A DNA stretch of 13,365 bases from positions 1 to 13,365 of the forward strand of contig DBTR01000014.1 of assembly GCA_002307145.1 (NCBI GenBank), read 5' to 3'. Position numbers and translations under genes: made by a program. Shown here piece by piece: positions 1-7,148 of the stretch; position 1 is the stretch's first letter, and the number at the start of each line of letters is the position of its first letter. The notes under the pieces are model-generated. The model was not told where the DNA came from, ran no database searches, and saw nothing but the letters and a program-made list of their open reading frames with translations. Source of the DNA: Rhodospirillum sp. UBA1311. Lineage in GTDB: Bacteria > Pseudomonadota > Alphaproteobacteria > Rhodospirillales > Rhodospirillaceae.

Positions 1-191
1 TCGAAGATCGGCGTGATCGCCGCGAAGATCTCGATCTCGCAGCCGTTGCAGCCGCCGCAGTCGACGCGATAGACGTAGGCCGAGCGCTGGATATCCTTGA
101 GCAGCGTGCGCTTCATCCGATCGATGCTCGCCGGGATCGTCACGCCCGAGGGATCGGCCGTCAGGCCATCCGGAGAAATAAACGCGTTCAT
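1..191 (-). CDS. hyfI: Hydrogenase-4 small subunit HyfI (NuoB-like), 5' part only
   Basis: Only the first 63 residues are in the window; the gene runs off the left edge. The ATG at 191 overlaps the hyfH stop codon as ATGA and has a GGAGG Shine-Dalgarno at 203-199, seven bases upstream. The translation shows a run RSAYVYRVDCGGCNGCEIEIF, with Cys45, Cys48 and Cys51. This is the signature of HycG/HyfI proteins, the NuoB-type [NiFe]-hydrogenase small subunit that carries the proximal [4Fe-4S] cluster next to the NiFe site. By family knowledge it passes electrons from HyfH-type ferredoxins to HyfG. Full-length relatives are about 250 residues, so roughly three quarters is missing. It is the ninth gene of the leftward hyf operon. 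The match to HycG/HyfI is very strong; HyfI rather than HycG is chosen because hyfD, hyfE and hyfF are present. Confidence 0.95.
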   Translation of the reverse strand, partial: MNAFISPDGLTADPSGVTIPASIDRMKRTLLKDIQRSAYVYRVDCGGCNGCEIEIFAAITPIF

Positions 192-736
192 CGCTGAACC
201 TCCACGTTTCGTCCAAGCCCGGCGCGCACCAACTGCTCGACGTCGGCCTTGCGCTTGCACTCGGGACACGTCGCCACATGACGGCGGATGTCCGCGCGAA
301 TCTCCGGCGACGACACCGCCTCGGCGAGAATTTCGGTCGCGTAGGCGACCTCCTTGGCGGGCGCGAAATAGCGGCGGCACGACGGACATTCCGCCAGGTC
401 GAACACCGCCGACTGGATCAGGTCTTCCTTCCGCCCGACCGCGAGCTCGAAGTCGGGCGAGAGCTTGATCGCGGCGGTCGGGCAGACCTCCTCGCAGCGA
501 CCGCAGAAGATGCAGCGCCCGAACATGATCTCCCAGGTCCGGGTGCCCGCCGCGAGGTCGGTCTCGATGGTGATCGCGTTGGCCGGGCACGCGATGGCGC
601 AGGCCGCGCAGGCGATGCACTGCGCCGCGTCGTGCTCCGGCTTTCCCCGGAAATCCTTGGCGACCTCGATCGGCGCGAACGGATACTTGTGCGTCGCCTC
701 GCCGGTCCGGAAGATTTCCTTCAGCAGTTTCAGCAT
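188..736 (-). CDS. hyfH: Hydrogenase-4 ferredoxin subunit HyfH (NuoI-like)
   Basis: This 182-residue protein matches the length of HyfH/HycF (about 180). It has two [4Fe-4S] motifs: Cys40-x2-Cys43-x2-Cys46-x3-Cys50 and Cys75-x2-Cys78-x2-Cys81-x3-Cys85 (CIFCGRCEEVCP). A C-terminal pair of CxxC motifs follows (CPSC at 117-120 and CPEC at 157-160), which could bind a metal in the manner of a zinc ribbon; related E. coli proteins carry a similar cysteine-rich tail. By homology it is the NuoI-like electron carrier of the hydrogenase peripheral arm, feeding electrons to HyfI. The ATG at 736 lies 10 bases after the hyfG stop and is preceded by GGGG at 746-743, next to that stop codon. The stop overlaps the hyfI start as ATGA, suggesting translational coupling between two physically adjacent subunits. 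Confidence 0.95.
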   Translation of the reverse strand: MLKLLKEIFRTGEATHKYPFAPIEVAKDFRGKPEHDAAQCIACAACAIACPANAITIETDLAAGTRTWEIMFGRCIFCGRCEEVCPTAAIKLSPDFELAVGRKEDLIQSAVFDLAECPSCRRYFAPAKEVAYATEILAEAVSSPEIRADIRRHVATCPECKRKADVEQLVRAGLGRNVEVQR

Positions 737-746
737 GGGAGTCCCC

Positions 747-2462
747 TTACTTCAGCGGAGAATGGGTCCGCTCGCGGCCATAGCGTTCGATTTCCTTGTA
801 GGGCACGGTTACCGACCGCTCCTTGCGCACGTCGACGAGCGTGACGCGGTCGGTGCAGGAGTAGCAGGGGTCGATGCTGCCCACGATCAGCGGCGCATCG
901 GAGACCGTGTTGCCGCGCAGCATGTGGCGCAGCACCGGCCAGTTGTTGTAGGTCGAGGCGCGGCACCGCCAGCGATAGAGCTTCTGGTTGTCGCCGGTCA
1001 TGCTCCAGTGCATGTCCTCGCCGCGCGGCGCTTCGGTGAAGCCGAGCGCGAAGCGGTGCGGCCGGTAGGCGAAGTCCTCGGTGATGATCGGTCCGGGCGG
1101 CGCGACGTCGAGGAGCTTTTCGATGATGTCGACGCTGTCGTAGATCTCGGCGATCCGCACCAGGGTGCGCGAGAGGATGTCGCAGCCGGTTTCCGCATGC
1201 ACCGGCGTGCTCAAGAGCTTGTAGCCGGAGAAGGCGTGGTCGGCACGGGTGTCGCGGGCGTGGCCGCTGCCGCGCACCGTCGGCCCGACCGGGCTATGGG
1301 CGCGGGCGATCGCCGGGTCGAGGCGGCCGACGCCGGTGACGCGGCCGGGGAAGTTCGCAGTCGAAACCAGCATGTCGACGAGGCGCTCGGTATCGGCGCG
1401 GAGTTCGCGCACCAGCTTCACCGTCGCGCCCTTCTGTTCGGCGAGGATGTCGCGGCGCACTCCGCCGATCAGGTTGAGGCCGTAGGTCTTGCGCGCCCCG
1501 GTCAGGGTTTCGGCCAGCGTCATCGCCTTTTCGCGCACCCGGAAGAACTGCATGAAGCCGGAATCGAAGCCGGAGAAATGGCAGACCAGGCCGAGGTTGA
1601 GCAGGTGGCTGTGGAGGCGTTCGATTTCGAGCAGGATCGCGCGGATCGCCTGCCCGCGCTCGGGTACGACGATGCCGAGGGCGTTCTCGATCGACGAGGC
1701 GTAGGCGACGCTGTGGGCGTAGCCGCAGATGCCGCAGACCCGGTCGGCGAGGAAGGTGACCTCGTTGTAGCCCATCCGGGTTTCGGCGAGCTTTTCCATG
1801 CCGCGATGGACGTAGAACATCCGGTAGTCGGCGTCGATGATGTCCTCGCCGTCGACGAACAGGCGGAAGTGGCCGGGTTCGTCGGAGGTAACGTGCAGCG
1901 GGCCGAGCGGCACCACCGTGGTCTCGACCTTGCTGTCGTTGACGAACTGATAGGTTTCGGTGTCGGTGGTGGGTTCGGGACGGAAGCGGTAGTCCATCGA
2001 ATCCTTGCGCAGCGGATAGAGCCCGTCCGGCCAGTCGTCGGGCAGCACCAGGCGGCGCTCGTCGGGCAGGCCGACCGGATGCAGGCCGAACATGTCGCGG
2101 ACTTCGCGCTCGTACCACACCGCCGCCGGAATCTTCGGCGTTACCGAGGGGAATTCGAGGGAGTCGGCGGGCACCAGCGCGTGGATGACGATGTGGCACT
2201 TCTCCGCGCCCTCCATCGACAGCACGTAGTAGAGCGCGTAGTGGCCGTTGAGCGAACGTTCGTCGTTGCCGACCATCGTCGACAGCCAGCCGTCGTGCTC
2301 GAAGTAGAGAATGCGCACGGCTTCCGGCAGGGCGTCGAGCTTGACCGTGACCGTCACCTGGGCGTCGGTCTGCCAGCGTTCCTCAAGGATCGCATGCGGC
2401 ATCTTGCTCCGCAGCGCGGCAAGGGTCGCCAGGCCGACGCGAACTTCGTTGATCACGTTCAT
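747..2462 (-). CDS. hyfG: [NiFe]-hydrogenase large subunit HyfG (fused NuoC/NuoD-like)
   Basis: This 571-residue protein resembles HycE/HyfG. Residues about 1-160 form the NuoC-like domain, with YEREVRDMFGL at 117-127. Residues about 180-571 form the NuoD-like hydrogenase catalytic domain. The NiFe ligands are visible: L1 motif RVCGICGYAH with Cys243 and Cys246, and L2 motif DPCYSC with Cys533 and Cys536. The protein ends in a 32-residue extension after Arg539 (CTDR, then VTLVDVRK to SPLK). In E. coli HycE the protease HycI removes a 32-residue tail at the equivalent arginine, so this is a precursor needing a HycI-type protease, not encoded in the window. The start is the ATG at 2462, which overlaps the hyfF stop as ATGA and follows GGAG at 2474-2471. 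The frame stays open far upstream (to 3554), but that extension is antisense-type shadow across hyfF and is not HyfG. Predicted role: proton reduction to H2 on the cytoplasmic arm. Confidence 0.97.
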   Translation of the reverse strand: MNVINEVRVGLATLAALRSKMPHAILEERWQTDAQVTVTVKLDALPEAVRILYFEHDGWLSTMVGNDERSLNGHYALYYVLSMEGAEKCHIVIHALVPADSLEFPSVTPKIPAAVWYEREVRDMFGLHPVGLPDERRLVLPDDWPDGLYPLRKDSMDYRFRPEPTTDTETYQFVNDSKVETTVVPLGPLHVTSDEPGHFRLFVDGEDIIDADYRMFYVHRGMEKLAETRMGYNEVTFLADRVCGICGYAHSVAYASSIENALGIVVPERGQAIRAILLEIERLHSHLLNLGLVCHFSGFDSGFMQFFRVREKAMTLAETLTGARKTYGLNLIGGVRRDILAEQKGATVKLVRELRADTERLVDMLVSTANFPGRVTGVGRLDPAIARAHSPVGPTVRGSGHARDTRADHAFSGYKLLSTPVHAETGCDILSRTLVRIAEIYDSVDIIEKLLDVAPPGPIITEDFAYRPHRFALGFTEAPRGEDMHWSMTGDNQKLYRWRCRASTYNNWPVLRHMLRGNTVSDAPLIVGSIDPCYSCTDRVTLVDVRKERSVTVPYKEIERYGRERTHSPLK

Positions 2463-4045
2463 CGTTTCGTCTCCGTATGCAACTGGGGTCCCGCCAGCGC
2501 GACTTCGGCGGGCGCGGCTTGCGTCGCCCACGGCATCGCGAAGGCAACCGGCGTGCTGTCGCCGGTGACGATCGCGGTGGCGTCGCCGACCAGCCGCAGG
2601 ATCGGGCCGGGGATGGTCACGCCGGTGACGATCACCAGCACCAGGAGGATCCCCATCGGCGCGAGCGCGGCGACGCCGACGTCGCCCTCGGGCGTCGCAT
2701 CGGCGGCCTTGCCGAGGACCGAGCCCGCGACGATCTGGATGAAGCCCGCGACGGTGATGGTGAAGAACAGCGCGCAGAGCAGCATCAGCCAGAGGTAGCC
2801 CGCCTTCATCCCGGCGGTGAACACCATGAACTCGCTGACGAACACGTTGAACGGCGGCAGGCCCGCGAGCGCGAGGCAGCCGAACAGCAGCAGCACGCCG
2901 CTCACCGGCGCAACCCGCATCAGGCCCTTGACGCGGTCGAGATCGCGGGTGTGGAACTTCATCAGCACGTTGCCGCTGCCGCAGAACATCAGCGCCTTGG
3001 CGAGGCTGTGGTTGATCGCATGGAGCAGCGCGGCGGCGACGCCGAGCGGCCCGCCGACGCCGAGGCCGACGGCGATCAGGCCGACGTGCTCGATGCTCGA
3101 ATAGGCGAGCTTGCGTTTCAAATCCTTCTGCACGAAGAACAGCGGCGCGGCGACCAGGATCGAGAGGGTGCCGAGGATCAGCACGATCATCTGCGGGAAT
3201 TCCGGCCCGACCGCGCGCACCGTGATCGCGTAGTAGCGGATCACCACGAGCAACGCGCATTTCAGCAGCACGCCCGAGAGCAGGGCCGAGACCGGGCTCG
3301 GCGCTTCCGAGTGGGCGTCGGGCAACCACGCCGACATCGGGAACAGGCCCGCCTTGGTGCCGAAGCCGATCAGCACGAAGACGAACGACAGCTTGGCGAG
3401 CATCGGGTCGAGCGCGGTGGCGTGGGCGGCGAGCGTGGTCCAGAGGATCGCGGAGTCCGCATTGCCGAGGACGTCGCTCGCGTTGGCATAGGCCAGCACC
3501 GTGCCGTAGAGGCCGAAGGCGACGCCGACGGTGCAGATGATCACGTATTTCCACGCCGCCTCAAGCGACGACTTCCGCCCGTAGCAACCGACGAGGAAGG
3601 CCGAGCCCAGGGTCGTCGCCTCGATCGCCACCCACATCAGCACGATGTTGTTGGCGATCGTCGCGAGCACCATGGTGAACAGGAACAGGCTGAAGAAACC
3701 GTAATACGACTTCACCTTGGCGGGATCGAGTTCGCCGTCGCGGAGCTCGTGGCGGATATAGCTGAGCGAATAAAGGCCGGTGAGGAAGCCGACGACGCCG
3801 ATCACGCTGACGAAGATCGCGCCGAGGGCGTCCACCGCGAACCAGTCGTCGAAGGCGGTGAGATGCGCACCGTCGACGACATCGGAGGCGATCGCCAGCG
3901 CCAGCACCGCGACCGCCGCGATCGACACGGTGTGGATGAGTTCGATCAGCCTCAGGCCGAAGCCGCGCGACGGCACCAGGAGGATCGCCAGGGCTGCGAG
4001 CAACGGCCCGAAGAGGATCAGAAGCGGCAGGTTCGAGAACACCAT
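2459..4045 (-). CDS. hyfF: Hydrogenase-4 antiporter-like membrane subunit HyfF
   Basis: This 528-residue polytopic membrane protein is the size of HyfF (about 526) and belongs to the NuoL/M/N and Mrp antiporter family. Hydrophobic segments run the full length. Family landmarks are Glu142 in WVAIEATTL (the TM5 glutamate), Lys231 in FGTKAG (the TM7 lysine), the loop AWLPDAHSEAPSPVSALLSG at 239-258, and Lys262. In complex I homologues the Glu/Lys pair drives ion translocation, so the residues needed for pumping appear intact. The ATG at 4045 lies four bases after the hyfE stop, with AAGGG at 4058-4054 eight bases upstream. The stop overlaps the hyfG start. HyfF occurs in hydrogenase-4 but not in the smaller hydrogenase-3 (Hyc) complex, so it helps assign the cluster to FHL-2. 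Confidence 0.95.
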   Translation of the reverse strand: MVFSNLPLLILFGPLLAALAILLVPSRGFGLRLIELIHTVSIAAVAVLALAIASDVVDGAHLTAFDDWFAVDALGAIFVSVIGVVGFLTGLYSLSYIRHELRDGELDPAKVKSYYGFFSLFLFTMVLATIANNIVLMWVAIEATTLGSAFLVGCYGRKSSLEAAWKYVIICTVGVAFGLYGTVLAYANASDVLGNADSAILWTTLAAHATALDPMLAKLSFVFVLIGFGTKAGLFPMSAWLPDAHSEAPSPVSALLSGVLLKCALLVVIRYYAITVRAVGPEFPQMIVLILGTLSILVAAPLFFVQKDLKRKLAYSSIEHVGLIAVGLGVGGPLGVAAALLHAINHSLAKALMFCGSGNVLMKFHTRDLDRVKGLMRVAPVSGVLLLFGCLALAGLPPFNVFVSEFMVFTAGMKAGYLWLMLLCALFFTITVAGFIQIVAGSVLGKAADATPEGDVGVAALAPMGILLVLVIVTGVTIPGPILRLVGDATAIVTGDSTPVAFAMPWATQAAPAEVALAGPQLHTETKR

Positions 4046-4049
4046 TATC

Positions 4050-4703
4050 CTATCCCTTCAAGGTCGTGAGCTTGCGGGCGTCAAGCGAGTGGAACGTGAG
4101 GAAGATCCGGGTTCCGAGCATCGCCATGATCGCCACCGCGAAAATCGCATCGGTCGCGATGCCGACTTCGACCAGCTCGGGGGCCTTCGCCGCGAGCAGC
4201 GCGAGGGTCAGGTGCGAGCCGTTTTCCATCAGGCAGTAGCCGAACACCTGCTTCAGGATGTTGCGCTGGGTGACGATGCAGGCGAGGCCGAGGAAGAAGT
4301 GGGCGAGCGAAACCGCGAGCGCGGGCTTGATCGCCTCGGCGGCGGGAAGCGCGACGCCCGAGACCACCCAGAAGCAAAGGATCACCACCCCGGCGGCGAG
4401 AATCACCGACACCGCCGGCGACATCGTCTCGCCCGAGCCGAGGCGCGGATCGTCGAGCTTCGAGAACGCGCGGTACATGATCGCCGGAACCAGGATCACC
4501 TTGGTGACGAAGGCCGAGGCCGACCACAGGTAGAGCTCCCGCGAGCCGGTCTCCTTCGCCAGGGCGAGGAAGGTCAGGACCAGGATGAACGACTGCAAGG
4601 CGTAGAAGCGTGCCGAGTTGGCGGGACCGCGCGACAGGATGACCAGAAGCGAGGTGACGATGAGCAGCCCGGCGAGACCGTTGATCAGCTGAAAGTCAAA
4701 CAT
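4050..4703 (-). CDS. hyfE: Hydrogenase-4 membrane subunit HyfE (NuoK-like)
   Basis: This 217-residue hydrophobic protein is the same size as E. coli HyfE (about 216). Several membrane helices are evident, for example residues 8-23, 36-50, 60-80, 98-118, 126-147 and 180-203. Membrane-embedded acidic and basic candidates include Lys68 in FVTKVILVPAIMYR and Glu160 in YCLMENGSHLTLAL, which resembles the intramembrane glutamate of NuoK/MrpC-type subunits. By homology it links the NuoH-like HyfC to the antiporter-like subunits and takes part in ion translocation. The ATG at 4703 is preceded by AAGGA at 4717-4713, which begins inside the hyfD stop codon; 12 bases separate the genes. HyfE is absent from hydrogenase-3, so its presence supports a Hyf/FHL-2 assignment. 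Confidence 0.93.
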   Translation of the reverse strand: MFDFQLINGLAGLLIVTSLLVILSRGPANSARFYALQSFILVLTFLALAKETGSRELYLWSASAFVTKVILVPAIMYRAFSKLDDPRLGSGETMSPAVSVILAAGVVILCFWVVSGVALPAAEAIKPALAVSLAHFFLGLACIVTQRNILKQVFGYCLMENGSHLTLALLAAKAPELVEVGIATDAIFAVAIMAMLGTRIFLTFHSLDARKLTTLKG

Positions 4704-4715
4704 GGATGACGTTCC

Positions 4716-6182
4716 TTAACCGAGCCACGAGGCGGCGATGAAACTGGAGCAGAGAGTGGCCACCATCAGCGCCACGAGGACCACCTGCATTCCCATCGGC
4801 AGCGGCTGCGCCGACGCCACCGCATCCGAAGGCTTGCCGGGGATCGAATAGCCGATCCACTTCAGGAACCAGGCGAAGCAACCGATGGATTCCAGCAGCG
4901 CGATCACCAGCATCGGCAGGAGCAACAGGTTCTCCTGCGCCACCGCGAAGCCGCCCGAGAAGATCGCGAACTTGCTGAAGAAGCCGTTGAACGGCGGCAC
5001 CCCCGCAATCGCCAGGGCGGCAACGACGAAGGCGATGCCGAGCAGGGGGTTTTTGGTGACGATGCCGCGGAGCGAGGGCAGCATCCGCGTGCCGGTGGTG
5101 TAGCTGAGGGCGCCCGCGACGAGGAAGAACAGGGTCTTGGCGAAGGCGTGGTTGAAGATGTGCGCCACCGCGCCCTGGAACGCGAGGTGCGAGCCGAACA
5201 CCGACAGCGACAGGCCGAGGAAGATGTAGGAGAGCTGGGTGATCGTCGAATAGGCGAGCAGGCGCTTCATGTCGACCTGCGGCAGGTAGAGCAGGAAGCC
5301 GTAGACCAGGGTGACGATCGCCATCGTCGCGCCGACCCAGCCGACGACGTGCGGCACGGCCCCGGCCGAGAGCAGGGCGCGGGCGAAGATGTAGACGCCG
5401 ACCTTCACCATCGACGCGGCGTGGAGATACGCGCTGATCGGCGTCGGCGCTTCCATCGCGTCGGGCAGCCACATGTGCAGCGGCACTTGCGCCGACTTGC
5501 CCCAGGCGGCGAACAGCAGGCTGAGGATCACCACGACCTTCGATCCGTCGGAAAGGTCGGCGATCGCCGCGATTGCAAACGTGCCGGTGTCGAGGAACAA
5601 CAGGGCGGCGGCGACGTAGAGGCCGATCGAGGCGACGTGGGTGATCAACAGCGCCTTGGCCGCCGAGCGCAGCACCTTCGGGGTTTCGTAGTAGCCGATC
5701 AGGGCCCACGAACAGCCGCCGGTGATCTCGAAGAAGAACAGCTGGCCGGTGATCGTCGAACTGAACACCAGGCCCGACATCGCGCCGATGAACACCAGGA
5801 GGAAGGCGTAGTAGCGCGGCCGCCCGACGGCCGGATGCTCGCGATTTCCCATGGTGAGATACGACGCGGAGTAGACCGCGACCAGGAAGCCGATGACGAT
5901 CACCGCCACCGCGATCAGGACGCTCAAGGCGTCGACGGTGAGGCCGAGAATCTCAGTCCGACCGATGCGGATGAGATCTTGCGTCGCACCCGCCCGCCCG
6001 GCTTCGACGAAGCCCGCGACGACGCCGAGGATCGACGCCACGGTCGCCAGGGCGAAGATCTGGCACAGCCATTTGCTGGCCTTGCCTGGCGCGCAGGCGA
6101 TGAGCGCCGCCCCGCCGAACGGCAGGACGATCGTCGCCAAAGCGAGCGTCATCGTCATCGAATCCGAAACCGAGGTCATCAT
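4716..6182 (-). CDS. hyfD: Hydrogenase-4 antiporter-like membrane subunit HyfD
   Basis: This 488-residue polytopic membrane protein compares with about 479 for E. coli HyfD and is a NuoL/M/N-family antiporter-like subunit. The TM5-type glutamate is Glu152 in LFFFEITGG. The TM7-type lysine is Lys229 in AAWGKSAQVPLHMWLPDAMEAP, followed by the loop TPISAYLHAASMVKVG with Lys260. These are the residues associated with proton or sodium movement in complex I relatives. The start is the first of two adjacent ATGs (6182 and 6179), placed six bases from GGAAGG at 6194-6189. The gene lies 17 bases after the hyfC stop and 12 bases before hyfE. It is a hydrogenase-4-specific subunit in E. coli nomenclature. 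The HyfD/HyfB/HyfF paralogues are separated here by gene order and by length match. Confidence 0.94.
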   Translation of the reverse strand: MMTSVSDSMTMTLALATIVLPFGGAALIACAPGKASKWLCQIFALATVASILGVVAGFVEAGRAGATQDLIRIGRTEILGLTVDALSVLIAVAVIVIGFLVAVYSASYLTMGNREHPAVGRPRYYAFLLVFIGAMSGLVFSSTITGQLFFFEITGGCSWALIGYYETPKVLRSAAKALLITHVASIGLYVAAALLFLDTGTFAIAAIADLSDGSKVVVILSLLFAAWGKSAQVPLHMWLPDAMEAPTPISAYLHAASMVKVGVYIFARALLSAGAVPHVVGWVGATMAIVTLVYGFLLYLPQVDMKRLLAYSTITQLSYIFLGLSLSVFGSHLAFQGAVAHIFNHAFAKTLFFLVAGALSYTTGTRMLPSLRGIVTKNPLLGIAFVVAALAIAGVPPFNGFFSKFAIFSGGFAVAQENLLLLPMLVIALLESIGCFAWFLKWIGYSIPGKPSDAVASAQPLPMGMQVVLVALMVATLCSSFIAASWLG

Positions 6183-6199
6183 GAGCTACCTTCCGAGGC

Positions 6200-7138
6200 T
6201 TAGAGACCGACCAAGTAAAAAACGAACGCGAGGGACGCGAACCCGACGCCGAACCAGCTATGGCGCGGCGTGAACCGGAAGCGGACGCGGGACACGCTGT
6301 TTTCCACCACGCCCACGACCACGAAGATCAGGACGATCTTGGCCACGAACCCGAGGAGACCGATCGCGAGACCGGACGGCGAGAAGTCGACGGCGCTGCC
6401 GAACGGCAGGAACACGCCGACGAACCAGGCGACGACGATCGTCTGCTTGAGCGCCATCGACCATTTGACCAGCGCGAGCGACGGCCCCGAGTATTCGGTC
6501 AGGGGCCCTTCCTGGAGTTCCTGCTCGGCCTCGGCCATGTCGTAGGGGAGCTTGCCGAGTTCGATATAGACGGCGAAGGCGAACGCGCCCGCCGCGAGGA
6601 CCGTGGCCATGATCGACTGCACCTGGCCGCTCGCGATCGCCGCGCCGATCGCACCGAGGTCGGTCGACCCCGCGAGCAGGGCCGCCATGATCAGCGAGAG
6701 CAGCATCACCGGTTCGACCAGGACGCCGAGGGTCAGTTCGCGGCTCGCGCCGATGCTGGCGAACGAACTGCCGCTGTCGAGCCCGGCGAGGGCGAAGAAG
6801 AACCGCACCAGGGCGAACAGGTAGATCGTGGTGATCAGATCGCCGCAGGCCGACAGCGGCGAGAACCGCGTCACCATCGGGATGCCGGTCGCGATCACCA
6901 GGAGCGCCGCCATCATCACCACCGGCATCGCGCGGAACGCCGGACCGGCGGCCGGGGGGCAGATGTCCTGGCGGATCATCAGCTTGCGCAGGTCGCGGTA
7001 GTCCTGGAGGACACCCGGGCCGTGGCGGGTGTGCATCTTCGCCCGCACCACCCGCGACAGGCCGGAAACCAGGGGCGCCGCCGCCAGCAGCACGAGGCTC
7101 TGGAGGATGGCGAGAACGAAATGATCGAGGTCGGGCAT
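6200..7138 (-). CDS. hyfC: Hydrogenase-4 membrane subunit HyfC (NuoH-like)
   Basis: This 312-residue membrane protein matches HyfC/HycD (just over 300). It shows NuoH-family landmarks: HTRHGPGVLQDYRDLRKL at 36-53, GSSFASIGASREL at 123-135 with Arg133-Glu134, and the acidic loop LPYDMAEAEQELQEGPLTEYSGP at 197-219. These correspond to the complex I region joining the peripheral arm to the membrane arm. The start is the ATG at 7138, seven bases from GGAG at 7149-7146, which overlaps the hyfB stop (TAGGAG). The frame is open further upstream to 7510, but that stretch lies over hyfB and reads as Arg/Pro/Ser-rich shadow sequence, so it was excluded. By homology HyfC anchors HyfG, HyfH and HyfI to the membrane and transmits the redox-driven change to the ion-pumping subunits. 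Confidence 0.95.
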   Translation of the reverse strand: MPDLDHFVLAILQSLVLLAAAPLVSGLSRVVRAKMHTRHGPGVLQDYRDLRKLMIRQDICPPAAGPAFRAMPVVMMAALLVIATGIPMVTRFSPLSACGDLITTIYLFALVRFFFALAGLDSGSSFASIGASRELTLGVLVEPVMLLSLIMAALLAGSTDLGAIGAAIASGQVQSIMATVLAAGAFAFAVYIELGKLPYDMAEAEQELQEGPLTEYSGPSLALVKWSMALKQTIVVAWFVGVFLPFGSAVDFSPSGLAIGLLGFVAKIVLIFVVVGVVENSVSRVRFRFTPRHSWFGVGFASLAFVFYLVGL

Positions 7139-7148
7139 GGCTGATCTC

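Noticed and set aside
465..2798. 777-residue plus-strand open frame
   Set aside because: It runs antisense across hyfG, hyfH and part of hyfF. Its composition (Arg/His/Asp/Val-rich, low complexity) is typical of a shadow frame in GC-rich DNA, and it matches no family I recognise.
2477..4069. 530-residue plus-strand open frame opposite hyfF
   Set aside because: Extremely rich in Arg, Glu, Asp, His and Gln with no domain pattern; it is the complement of a membrane-protein gene.
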